Assembly (NCBI GenBank): GCA_037501455.1
Contig: CM074858.1
Span: 77,040,501-77,104,500 of the forward strand
Direction of reading: 5' to 3'
Length of the DNA stretch: 64,000 bases
DNA from: Lantana camara
Lineage: Eukaryota > Streptophyta > Magnoliopsida > Lamiales > Verbenaceae
Below the pieces are notes generated by a model that worked only from the letters and a program-made list of their open reading frames with translations, had not been told where the DNA came from and searched no databases. Both the position numbers and the translations under genes were made by a program. This document shows positions 50,509-61,433 of the stretch, piece after piece (within the stretch, counting starts at the first letter, position 1; each line of letters opens with the position of its first letter).

Positions 50509-51823
50509 TGTAACACCCCGCACGTGAGGCGCCACATCCCCCGTACTATGACCTGACACATGTACGAAATGGAGAGTCCGCACACGCACCAAGTCATAGC
50601 GAACGGGTGACAAACGAAAACGCACACACTAGCTAGGCGGTACCTAACCCTGTACAAAAGAAAATATGCGAAGCATGACATCGGAAGTAGTACGAAATGT
50701 CAACTTTCAAAAAGTTTTACACACCAAGCATATAACGTAGTACATACATTAAAATCAAATATACGGGTTCAACTACTTCAGCAAACCTGTCCTAACCTGT
50801 CCCGGATAATCACATATCAAAACGGGTTCAACTAATCCGAGCACCTGTCCTAACCTGTCCCGAATTTCAAACATTCAAATCATAAATGTAACCTGTACAT
50901 AATATAGCTTGTACAAACTTTTGCAAACATAATTCGAAACAAAATGCTTAACCAACTTAAACGAATAGACACAGACAAGACAAACATGACACACTGCCGC
51001 CTAGCACGAACCCAACGACCTCCAAAGCAAAGCCTGCAAACTAAAAATATAAAAGGGGAGGGGTCAGTCCAAAGACTGAGTGAGGGGCTACCCACACGCA
51101 CCTACATATATATAGAGAGCACAACATGTAGTAAAAGTAACGTTCGTGAACCCGAGGTTAGTTTTTGCACGCCAAAACAGTTTCCCGTGATAATATATAT
51201 GTAGGGTGACTTATGAAAACAGAACTAACAAAACTTAGTTTATACAAAACTCAAAACATACGCACAAACCAAGCAGACTTAGCACACATATTGGAACATA
51301 GCTTATTAGGTTAGTAGAAAATCAAATTTTTATCTTACTTGAGAATCTATCCCCGTTCCACGAACTTATAACCGACAGATATAACGAAACTCGGCGGGTA
51401 CGAGCACACAGACAGACTAAACAAAACAAAACAAAATAAAACATACCAGATAGGTGTGATGGAAGGGTTGCGCGACCCTAGGCATCCTAAAGCGGAAGAG
51501 GGGAGTGCTCACTGCTGCTCAAACCCTCGGACACCATCCCCCACTTCCTCAGGTGGGTTCCGGTACATCCCTTACATGGAAACTGGGGCCCCACACTTAC
51601 ACAGATCACGAAAATCGGAAGCTTAACCCGCAATTGACAGACAGACAGACATATCTCATGCATATCGTACTTATCATATCGTACGTACATATCACGCAGA
51701 CTGACCTCGAAATCATAACGAAATCAAAGCTAAGCGCACATAGGCTTATACATAGCTTCATACTTTCAAACTGATAGCAAAGCCAACAAAATACGTATCT
51801 TACACATATCTACATATACATAA
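50509..51823 (-). repeat. Element K: LTR end, minus orientation, interrupted by L
   Basis: It starts TGTAACACCCCGCACGTGAGG in plus reading, with the U5-like block (50528-50645) and GTCAGTCCAAAGACTGAGTGAGGGGCTACC near 51065. A ~60-bp segment is tandemly duplicated: ACGGGTTCAACTA ... CCTGTCCTAACCTGTCCCG at about 50763 and 50820. It breaks off at 51823, where L begins. Confidence 0.83.
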
Positions 51824-52808
51824 TGTGACAACCCGATTTCTCGGTCGTACAGGTACGCATGCCATGCGTGTGAGTTTTTAGATTTAGGATTTATTTGATT
51901 CCTTTTTCTACCTAATTGCGTTATCTTAATTCTCTTGACTTGAATACCTGCAATTATATGATATAAATTTTCTAGTCTTTGTGAAATTTATTACGTGAAT
52001 TGTATATTTATTTCCCCGAGCATGATTAAGTGTTTAAATTAATTTCAATTGTGAGAATTCTATGCCTATTTGTTCTTAATTGAAGCTTTGTATAACTTAT
52101 GTACTTAATTGATAATTTCTTAAGGACTTACTCGTAACTTTTATAAATTGAGTACCTAATTGCATAACTTTATATTTGTTGAGGGCTTAGATGCAATTTT
52201 CGCTCTTTTCTTCCCCTTCTTGCACGATATGTATACATACACACACATACACTTCTTTTCTTCTTATTTCAACACAAACACAAGACACACACACTCCATT
52301 TCTTTCCCTCTCCCTTTCGATTTGTCAAGAGAAGCCAAGAGCCAAGTTTCTTCCTCCATTTTTCCACAAGAATCAAGCTCAAGACCTTCATGCTTTCTTC
52401 CCCTTCATCTTCTCTTCCTTTCAAGGTAAGATACATGTGTATATTTTGGTGACTCATGAAGGCTTTGTTGGGGCTTTGGATGTTTGTTAGATTCATGAAC
52501 TTAAATGCATTATTTTTGAAGTTAGGGAGATAATATGTGTATATTTGATATGAGTTGCATGAAGTTTAGAGTATAGATGATCACTTTCTTTTTGGGGTTT
52601 CTTGAATGATTTTGGTTGAATCTAAGCATGTTTCCTTGGATTAAATGTTACCTACTTGATATATATGATTATTTGCATGATATGTGATTATTTTGAAGTG
52701 TTTGGTTGAGCCTTGAAGTGGTTTTGCTTCCTTCCCCGTTCCCCTTCGAGTAACCCCTGTTTTTGCCATTTTTTCCAGCCCAGAAGGACTACCCGGGCGG
52801 GTAGTTTT
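51824..52808 (+). repeat. Element L 5' LTR, first segment
   Basis: TGTGACAACCCGATTTCTCGG to the insertion of M at 52809. It is nearly the same as 61434-62416. It ends in CTACCCGGGCGGGTAGTTTT; the last five bases (GTTTT, 52804-52808) are the left TSD of M. Confidence 0.93.
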
Positions 52809-55802
52809 TGTAACGCCCAGTGTTTTCACACGTGCAGGTAAGAGTTACGTGCGCAATTACATTTAATTATATGAATTATATTTTGCTTTACTAATTGAAT
52901 TTGTTGCTAATTTGATTTAATTGTTTAAATTGTATATGAATTCTAATTTGAGTTATGATATATTAATGAATTTGTGAGATTGTGAATTTCATGAATTCGG
53001 TGCTAATTGAATGAAATTACATGTTTCGTGTAATACGTGGACTTGATTGTAACTTATTTGAATGTTTTGGACTCAATTGGAAATTGGGTTTGGGCTTAAT
53101 TGCCACTTTTTGAAAGTTTAAGGACCTATTTGAATATAGGCAACCCTGAACGGTTTTCGCGATATCTTGAGCTCCGGACCTCGGAATCGAGATCCGTAAC
53201 CGGCATTGAACTCGTTTCGACGTTACCTATCCATTAAACTTGAACTTGTATTCTTTCGATACCGTTTGAACTCTCGACAACGAATCTTTTCACAACCTCG
53301 TTTCTTATAACTTGTTTGAACCGTTTACTAATCGAACCGGACTTGAACCGACCCGTATTCTACCCATTTAGCACTAAATATCAGCATTCCCTTTCTCCTT
53401 TGCTCCCACATTCATCGATCATCATCATCATCCAAGAGAGATCAAGAGAAGCTCCAAGAAACCCTTGTTTGATCATCCCGAACTCTAAGCTCAAGATCAA
53501 CCTTCATCCAATCTTTTTCCAAGGTAAGATATATATTGTTTTCTCCATCTTCTCCTCTATCTTTTCATCCACGAATAGCTTGGCATGAGTGAAGGATTTT
53601 TGTGTGTTGAGTATGAGCTTGAATAGAGGGTTTGATCTTGAACTTTGGTGTCTCATGGTTTAATTGGGGATTGATGCATGAAATATGAACCTTATAACTT
53701 CCTCATCATTTCTATATCTTGAATCTCATGTTGGGTATGTATTACATGATGTGCCATTGTTGGAGCTTGAAACTTCCATGGATGAATAACTTGGTTTGAG
53801 TGACCTTTGGCCAACTTTGGGTGTGAATTCTTGTATATATGGTTGGATTGCATGATATATGTGAAAAATATGAAGTGAAAACATGTCTAAGTGCAATATT
53901 TGAGCTTCCTTATGGCTGCCCTGTTTTGCAAAGCTTTTCCCTCGAGAAACAGAGCTTCTGCTCTGTTTTTCTTGGCAAAACGATGAGCTGACACGGCCGT
54001 GTCAGCTTTGAACTGAAAATGGACACGGCCGTGTTGGGCTCTCGACTTTGATGTTTTCTGAATTTAATCTCGGACACGGCCGTGTCCAAATCCTTTGAAA
54101 ACTCAACACGGCCGTGTCAAGCCCTCGACTTTGATTTTTCTGATTTTAAACCTCGGACACGGCCGTGTCCGTTTCCTTTGAAAACTCAACACGGCCGTGT
54201 CATTTGTAATGGCAGCTTTGGGGGAACTCTTTCATTGCTTGTTTTGCGTTTATTATTCGTATTTATGAATTATATGTAACATGATTATGTTAAAGTAATG
54301 TTTTATGATTGATATATGATATTAATGACTTATGAAGGCAAAGTATGAAAGTATGAACGATATGAACGAGAAGGAATACGGTTTTACCGTATAATGAACG
54401 AAACTTGGTGAATTATGTGTTTCATTGAATTCTATGATATTCATGACCATGATTGAACATATTATTGCATTTTAAGCATTCCATAGCATGTTATTGCATA
54501 GCCGAGCGTCTAATGTGGTCATGATTGAGTCTCACACTACCTTTGTCACACAGGTCTTGATCCGGTGGGTGACGAGGTCGGGCAGTGAGAGCTTGTCGGG
54601 TTCTTTTTGTCTACCAGGTGGGTTTTTCTTCTATTAGATAACAATATAACCCGAACACCCAATGTGTAAGTTTTAAGCCAAAACCCTATATAGGTATTTA
54701 TGCCAAGTTTTAACGAGCAAATGTTTCTGAACGAAAGCCTTTATTATGAATGTCCTACCAAAATGTTTTGGCGAGAAATGTATGAATGATCACAATGAAT
54801 GAGGGCCCGAAGCTTAGTGTAGTGGTGAACTGAGGAAGCATGGGCTGACGGGAATCCATTTATACTAGTTCCAACAATTTCGGCAACCTGGATTTCACTA
54901 GGAGATTAGTGGATGAAAGGGGTCCCGGCTTTTGGGGATTCATGTACCCCTCTAGCATTAATGAATGAGGGCTCGGGCCTTGCAAACCCGTTCCCTACCC
55001 AGAGGAAAAAGGAGTATATGAATGAACGAATGAATGCTCTAATGTATGTGCACGAAAGAATGTAATGTATGAATGAATGAATGAACGAATGAATGAATGA
55101 ATGATTAATGGATTACACGTGGTGGTGGTTGGAGATAATGCACGCCCTCTCGCCGGGCTATGAACGACCTAATGAACGAATGAATTCTTATAATCCTATT
55201 CGTTGTACTTTATGTTCCCGCTTGGGAGAAATGCTTCTAAACCTCGAATAAGGATTATAACTTGTATGTATGTGTTTCAATTCCGCAATATTATGATATT
55301 ATGCCTCTGTTTTTATACCCACCAGTCTGTCTAAGACTGAACCCGGAGTTGTTTCAGTTGTTTTTGCAGGAAGGGGGATGCTAGGCGGGATACCAGTCAG
55401 GGAGACTCTTGCATCGTGTCTAGCCTTTCCTTTACACGCATTTGATTACATTTTGTTACATTTGAATTTTGTATATGTATGGAGCGTACATGAATATTGG
55501 TACCTATATGTATCTTTCTTGAACTATTGGTATATAGAGCGTATAACTCAATCTATATATGGAATACATGTTGGTACCTAGAGCTCTAGCTCAATATGCA
55601 ATATATGAATGATTGCTTCTGCATTTCTATTACTCTGATTGTTGTGGTTGTTGTTGGGGTTTAAGTTATAGGTTAGTCCCGCCTGGCTTAGCGAGTGTGT
55701 ATGTCTCCGTTCGCTATGATTCGGCACGTGTATGGAAATCCATTTCGTATACGGGTCGGGTCATGGTGCGGGGGATGTGACGTCTCACGCTCGGGCATTA
55801 CA
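52809..55802 (+). mobile_element. Element M: solo LTR
   Basis: A 2,994-bp single LTR, TGTAACGCCCAG ... GGGCATTACA, with perfect GTTTT duplications (52804-52808 and 55803-55807). It is the youngest layer of the deepest nest. It has an ACACGGCCGTGT palindrome cluster (53989-54202), GAATGAATGAAC-type repeats near 55063-55115, and the U5-like end block (GCGGGGGATGTGACGTC). Confidence 0.95.
53989..54202. repeat. Palindrome cluster in solo LTR M (GGACACGGCCGTGTCC)
   Basis: Six copies of ACACGGCCGTG(T) in 214 bp, with flanks that often extend the dyad (TGACACGGCCGTGTCA, GGACACGGCCGTGTCC). They sit in a diverged ~100-bp repeat with GCCCTCGACTTTGAT. Confidence 0.9.
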
Positions 55803-55807
55803 GTTTT

Positions 55808-58017
55808 TACACTACAAAAGTACCCGGGCGGGTAGTTTGGTACCGAGGAGTTTCTGTACCTGCTCTACCCGGCCGGGTAAATTTCTGCCTTGTTTTTACC
55901 CGGCCGGTTACTCCCTCATCCGAACTCCGATTGACCTGATTTTTGAACCGTTGGAAACCTCTTGAAGTCTAATACAACCTACAATTGGAATCATCTCAAT
56001 ATATTTTTTCAAGTTTGAGATATAATCAATTCTTTTTGGTGTCGCAAATTCGTCGGAAATATGCTTTCACCCAACTTTAAGCTTACGGCATTTTCTCCTC
56101 GCTTTGAACCAAATGTCGTGCCATATATCATGTTAAAGGTATATGTGTCTAGTTTCATTCCCAAGAAACAAAACCCAATTCCAATTTATAGAACTTAAGA
56201 TATTTCCATTTTCCTACAGCTTGTGTATCTCCGAAAACTGTCAGCTTTTCCTAAACTTCGCCAAAACCGTTCTTCTTGCATTCCTTTCACCCCTTTGACT
56301 CCCGTATGTGACTTATTTGAATTATATGCTTACTTAGTTGGTATTTATGCTCTTATGTGTCACTCATTGGTCTTTACTTGCCTAAACTTGATTGTGTGAA
56401 CTCGTGCTTTATATATGAATCGAATTCGTCTGAGTAACTGAGCACATGAACACGATCACACCATTTCATGACATATTTATGAATTCATGCATATTGAATC
56501 ATGCCATGACATGATGCACGACTTCATGAACATCTCTGTGCGTCCTACTTGGTTCCATTGTGAGTCTTGTCTCACGAGTATTGTCATTGTCCTTCTTGCA
56601 CAGTGATCTCCTCGGTGGAGACTTTCCGGTTTCATGGTCCTTCTCTTGGTCTTTCTTGCACTTGGAGGTGAGGGTTTTCTTTAAAAACGACCTATAACCT
56701 TGCATGAATTAAAAGTATGCCAAATGGTTTTCATATTAAAGTTAACCATATCTTTTATACCGGCTATGTACCGGAAATGATTTATAAACTGCATGGTGTT
56801 AATCCTAGCCTGTTTTGCGAGATATCCCTGATTGCCCCCGGCTTTCCTAGCGCTGGGCTAGCCGGTGTGGATCTTGTACCTGTTCCTGGGGCCCAGGGGC
56901 TTGTGTATTGAGGGAACTGGGGAGGCATCGGGCCGACGGTGAACTCTTGCACAGGTCCCATCCTGTTGGACTCCCCGGATACCCACCAGGCGGTTTGGTG
57001 GGAGATGGGGCTCCGATCTGAGGGAGTCATGAACCCGTAGATCACCCTGATGTGCGGATGTGGAGGTTAGCTACCGGCCACAGTGCACCCGGAGAAAGGA
57101 GATTAATTTATATTTGTTTTTCCCGCCTGATAATTAATTATAACTCCTGTTTACTGCTTGTTCCCTGATTACCTGATTATACTCATCATTTAATAAGTGA
57201 AAAGTGGAGTCCAGGATGGAATAAGTACCCGTTCTCGCCGGGTCCCCTTAAAATGTTAAACATAGATATCCGTAACCTCTGGTAGGCCTCCAGTTCCTGT
57301 TCAACACCTGAGTTCGTGGATCGGCAAAGTAAAATAGGCTTCAACAGAGGGCGTACGGATATCGACACATGCATATTATATCCCCGTTTATCTGACCTGC
57401 TTGCTTGAACATAATTCCACCCGTACGCATTGATTTACTTCTGATTTTTGTCTCCTGTTTTAATAACTAATAATGTATAGTTGAATTATGCCTGCCTGAT
57501 TACCTGTCTATATATATATATATGCGTGTGTACCCCCTTCACTCAGTCAGTTGGCTGACCCCTCCCTCTCGTTGTTTTTAGTCATGTCTTGCAGGTTCTG
57601 TGGTCGTTAGGCGGGAGTCTTTTGAGGTTCTTGTTCGAGTCTTGGTCTAGCTCGCACTACATTGTACCGCATTCACATTTCCTGCTTTATTTTAGGCCTT
57701 GTCTGCCAATGTATTCTACTTTTGCTTTATCGAATTCGGGACAGGTTAGGATAGGTTGTATTTTCTTTAGTTGAACCCGTTTTACTTTCCTACTTGTATT
57801 GATTTTACGTATTGGTTGTGAATATATGACTGCCTTATTCCTGCTGCTCTGTTCCTGTTGATTTGTTGGTAAGGGTCTAGTCCCGCCTAGCACAGGGTTG
57901 TTTTTTTATTTCTGTCTCAATTCGCTATGAGCATAGTTCTTGTATGGACTTTCCATTTCATGGGTGGACGGGGCTCATAGTGCGGGGGATATGGGGCCCT
58001 CTGTCTAGGGTGTCACA
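55808..58017 (+). repeat. Element L 5' LTR, second segment
   Basis: It resumes after M with TACACTACAAAAGTACCCGGG, includes the rest of the palindrome cluster (55818-55916: TACCCGGGCGGGTAG, TACCCGGCCGGGTAA, ACCCGGCCGGTTA), the conserved block (55920-56260), and ends ...GTCTAGGGTGTCACA at 58017. Confidence 0.93.
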
Positions 58018-58025
58018 TCCTAAGG

Positions 58026-58039
58026 TGGTATCAGAGCTC
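58026..58039 (+). promoter_or_regulatory. Element L primer-binding site (tRNA-Met)
   Basis: TGGTATCAGAGCTC, exact initiator tRNA-Met type, 8 bases after the LTR end. Confidence 0.93.
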
Positions 58040-59131
58040 CAGGTTGCAAAACCGAAGTTCTAGTGTCGTGTCCTATCGAGTGTAGGTCGTACGGCTTAGG
58101 AACTACCTGTCAACGTGCGCATTGCATTTCTCTTGAACCTTGAACTTGATTCCTTTCAAGACCTTGGTGGATTGTATGTCATATTTTGCATCAATTTGTG
58201 GCCTTGGTGTTGATTATGTGTCATGAGCATGCTCAAATCGCATGCATTTATTCTCGAATGAGTTGTAAATTATAGGTTACGAAGATAATATCAAACCATG
58301 GCCAATCTCTATGGCAATAACGAGCTATCACAAGCTCTATTTTCAAGCATGGAAGATATAGGAATGCACCAGGGAGTTTTCTAGAAGAATTTGAAGATCA
58401 TGACCATTCCTTAATGGAGCTACGGTTTGAAAGGTAGAATCTGGAATAGAAGGTCGACTGTGGCAAAATTTACAAGTTTTGTGGTAGTTGGTGAAGGTTC
58501 AATGAAATAGTGGTGGAGTGTATGATGATTACAACTCACAAGAATCAACACATACACCTACAAGAGTTAGTCAACCGGATTCAACGGGATTGTTTAACCC
58601 AAGGAATGCAGTGAAGAAAATCTCAAAGGTAATTTAGTTAGAAGTTCGGATCAATGAAGAGGTGATGGTGATCAAGAGGGCTATAGGCGAAATCAACTAT
58701 CGAGAGATAAGCAACAAAGGTCCTTAAGGATGATTCTCCAAGTGAATCAAGCTAATTGGGTTCAAGTTCGAAGTAGAAGATTTGGGATATACCCGGATTT
58801 ATGAATGGCGAGCGAGGTGAATCGGCAAAGTAGAACTTCCAAATAAATCAAGTTTTAGAAGCCAAGTGCGGGAAGAAGGAAAAGAAGACGAAATGGGGAT
58901 ACTTTGAGTTTCGAGTAAGGAAGAAGCTGAATTTGAAAAGAGTTAAAGAAAATCAATCCAACATGGTGAATGCAAATGTCTGGAAGGCAACAACGCTAAA
59001 GGTTTATCTGCGGCTGCATTAGAATTTATCTTCCAGATCCAAGCTGAATTGTCGTGTTGAGAGGTTGAATTGGGAACTATGGTACAACAAATAGAAACAA
59101 TAAAGAAATGCAAAGAGCTAGTGGAGGAAAT

Positions 59132-59290
59132 TATGAAGTCAGGTTTAGGAAATTGGAGGATGAGTTCATTCCACCAATTTGAACTCATAAAGTATAAGTC
59201 AAGGGAACGTTGATCAAGGTGCTAATCAAGGTGAAGATTCGCAACATCTTTGGAGGTCGATACTTGGGAAAAAGTCGAAATACCAATTCT
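59132..59290 (+). pseudogene. gag fossil in element L
   Basis: In frame from 59132, a string reading FRKLEDEFIPPI, then a stop, then THKV resembles the Gag segment FDREFRNKFIPPASHTRR of A. About 115 bp on, in a shifted frame from 59247, SLEVDTWEKV resembles [18 protein letters not shown] of C. The order and spacing fit a degenerate gag with deletions and frameshifts. This ties L to the gag-pol-bearing elements. It is short, so confidence is moderate. Confidence 0.6.
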
Positions 59291-61093
59291 ATGGGTTTAG
59301 AAGCCTTTGGTTTGAAGAAGTTGTAATCTCGAGCTATGGAGACACACAAATTGATACAAGGAAAACTTATGAAGATTTTGAAGACCGTGGGAAGAACGAG
59401 AGATGATCAATAAGATCAAATCGAATCGTAATTTAGGAGATGGAGAACAAGTTACCGAGCTAAAGCTGACCACTACGGTGACAGGTGTATTGCATTCATG
59501 TCACGCGCATCATAAGTCGTATTAAATTATTTAATTTTCTTTAATTATATGTGCGTACATCCTTAATTGATATAATTGCCCCAATTTGTTGCATCTTTGA
59601 TTGCTTGCTACGTGCATTGGCATCTTAATCCCACATGCATTATTTAGTGTTTACTTGATAGAAAATTTTCTCCCATTCATCAAGTGTTACTCTGACCGGG
59701 TCTTACTCGAATCAAGACACGAATATTGTTGGATTGCATGGTACATGGAATGAAGGGAAAAAGGGAAATACGGAGGCCGGAAAGTAGAATTGGATCTTGG
59801 AATGAAGGAAGTGGGTTATCGTCCCCACAAACGATTCAAAGTGAATGTGAGTAAGATCACCAAACACGTTTAATAGCAAGGACCATTTATACCAAGGAAG
59901 CTAGTTGAAGAAGTTGAGAATCTTCAATTCAAGAAGCAATGTAACGAGTTTAACGGTTAGAGATAGGAATTCTTAAGGGGGAGAGCTTGACCGGGAAATA
60001 ACTTGAATTCGTGGTTGTGCTCGAATGGATCACTCCTAGTGAGAGCCATGGAAATGCAAGAGTCAACAAGTAACTGGGTTCTACGCCAGTGGCAAGAGAT
60101 GAAATGGGAGGTTTAGCATTCAAGAGAATTTCAAGATCGAAGTGAATGAAGATTTGAGAATAATATTGGAAGAGATAAGTGCTTAGAAAGATGAAGATAT
60201 GAATTCACAGAATGCTTGGGATTTGGAACTATAAGACAGGGTAAAAGATTGATTGTCGGTGACTTCGGTCGGAGAATCAGCCTCGCTAATTTCTTACTAT
60301 GGGACTTACAAACTAGATCTACGAGGTTGGAAATATCGTTTATGACATAACGTACCTCATGCGTTGGAGACGATGGGACCGTGAAGGAGTTACAAGAAAT
60401 GGTAAAGAGGGCATCGGATAATAAAAGTTAATCCAATCATAATATTCCACAATGATGAAGTGAGAATCAATTCAACGAGAGATAGAAGTGGAAAATCTAG
60501 AAGAGATCACAACATGAGCAAGAGAAGTTGCCAATTTGTCAATCATTTCTCCGTGATGAACCGGGGGTGAACCTAAGACTTGAAGGCTTGGATTCGAGCA
60601 TTAAAGATTAGCTCGAGCATCCGAAGAGGTTGCGTATAATTCATGGAGAAGGATGAATTAATTGGGTTAAGATCAAGTGCACACTAAAATCTAGAGTTTC
60701 AGACCGCGTTGTTTAGAAAGGATAAAGGAAAACATTATGGAAGGGAGACTGAGTGGTCGTTTAAGTAATGAACATACCGGGGATTTCAATATATGACACA
60801 AACGGTAGAGGAATCTCCAAGAGCAAATCAGGTGATTGAATCGGAGCACTACGATGGAAGATTCCTGAACAATGGTGAACGGTACATCAGACATCCATGG
60901 CATATGCATATATGCAACTTTCATTCGAATAATCTTATAATGTTAAGTGCTTTGATTGCTTGTTGTATTAACTGCTTTTATGTGCTTGATACTTGATGTA
61001 TTTGATTTCCCCTACTTGTTTCTTGTGTGGTTATTGCGTGATTGTTTATTTAAGTGTTGTTTTGAGAGCTTGAGAGTTTCTCTTTCTTTTTGT

Positions 61094-61210
61094 TTGAGAA
61101 ACGGGGTTCTCTCATTGTCTGTTTGAGAGACGGGGGCTCTCACTTGTTGTTCGAGAGACGGGGTTCTCTCATTGTTTGTTTTGAGAGACGGGGTTCTCTC
61201 TCTTTGTTGC
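61094..61210 (+). repeat. GAGA stem-loop tandem array in L
   Basis: Four units of about 28-30 bp with GAGAGACGGGGTTCTCTC or close variants (GAGAAACGGGGTTCTCTC, GAGAGACGGGGGCTCTC). Each can form a GAGAGA/TCTCTC stem with loop CGGGGT. The spacers differ from those in E, so the hairpin core is what is kept. Confidence 0.85.
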
Positions 61211-61397
61211 ACTACTTGCTTTGTTTGACAGAATTCCGAGAGTTTAGGCTTCGGTGAGTTAAGGGTCGTGACTAAACAACAACTGAAAACCTCTTGTGGC
61301 TTGAAGACCTTTTCCGAACTAATTCCTGACGGGGAGTTGCTAACCCGCGTGGGATGAACACGGGAGAGCTGGTTAAGAGTCTAGAACTCGAGGCAGT

Positions 61398-61433
61398 GGA
61401 CCTGGGGACCAGGTCCTCTTAAGGGGGCGAGGT
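61398..61433 (+). promoter_or_regulatory. Element L polypurine tract with upstream hairpin
   Basis: A perfect 8-bp hairpin GGACCTGG/CCAGGTCC with loop GGA (61398-61416), then TC, then the tract TTAAGGGGGCGAGGT (61419-61433) abutting the 3' LTR. Confidence 0.88.

Larger units (their letters stand above)
58018..61433 (+). other. Element L internal region (non-coding)
   Basis: Leader as in E and G, a gag fossil (59132-59290), the CACGCGCATCA ... CCCACATGCATTATTTAGTGTTTACTTG block (59497-59665), an internal polypurine-like CTTAAGGGGGAGAGCTTGACC (about 59968), AATGGTGAACGGTACATCAG (60871), the GAGA array, and the hairpin plus polypurine tract at the end. All short frames are interrupted, and none matches a known product. 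Confidence 0.8.

Noticed and set aside
52160..52490. Overlapping 89- and 99-codon frames in L, repeated at 61770-62033
   Set aside because: Both lie in matching places of the two LTRs of L, with substitutions that do not preserve the protein. Serine/phenylalanine-rich text reflects CT-rich DNA.
54000..54200. Regularly spaced short palindromic repeats, superficially CRISPR-like
   Set aside because: Plant nuclear context, degenerate spacing, spacers that are themselves related, and location inside a solo LTR with TSDs.
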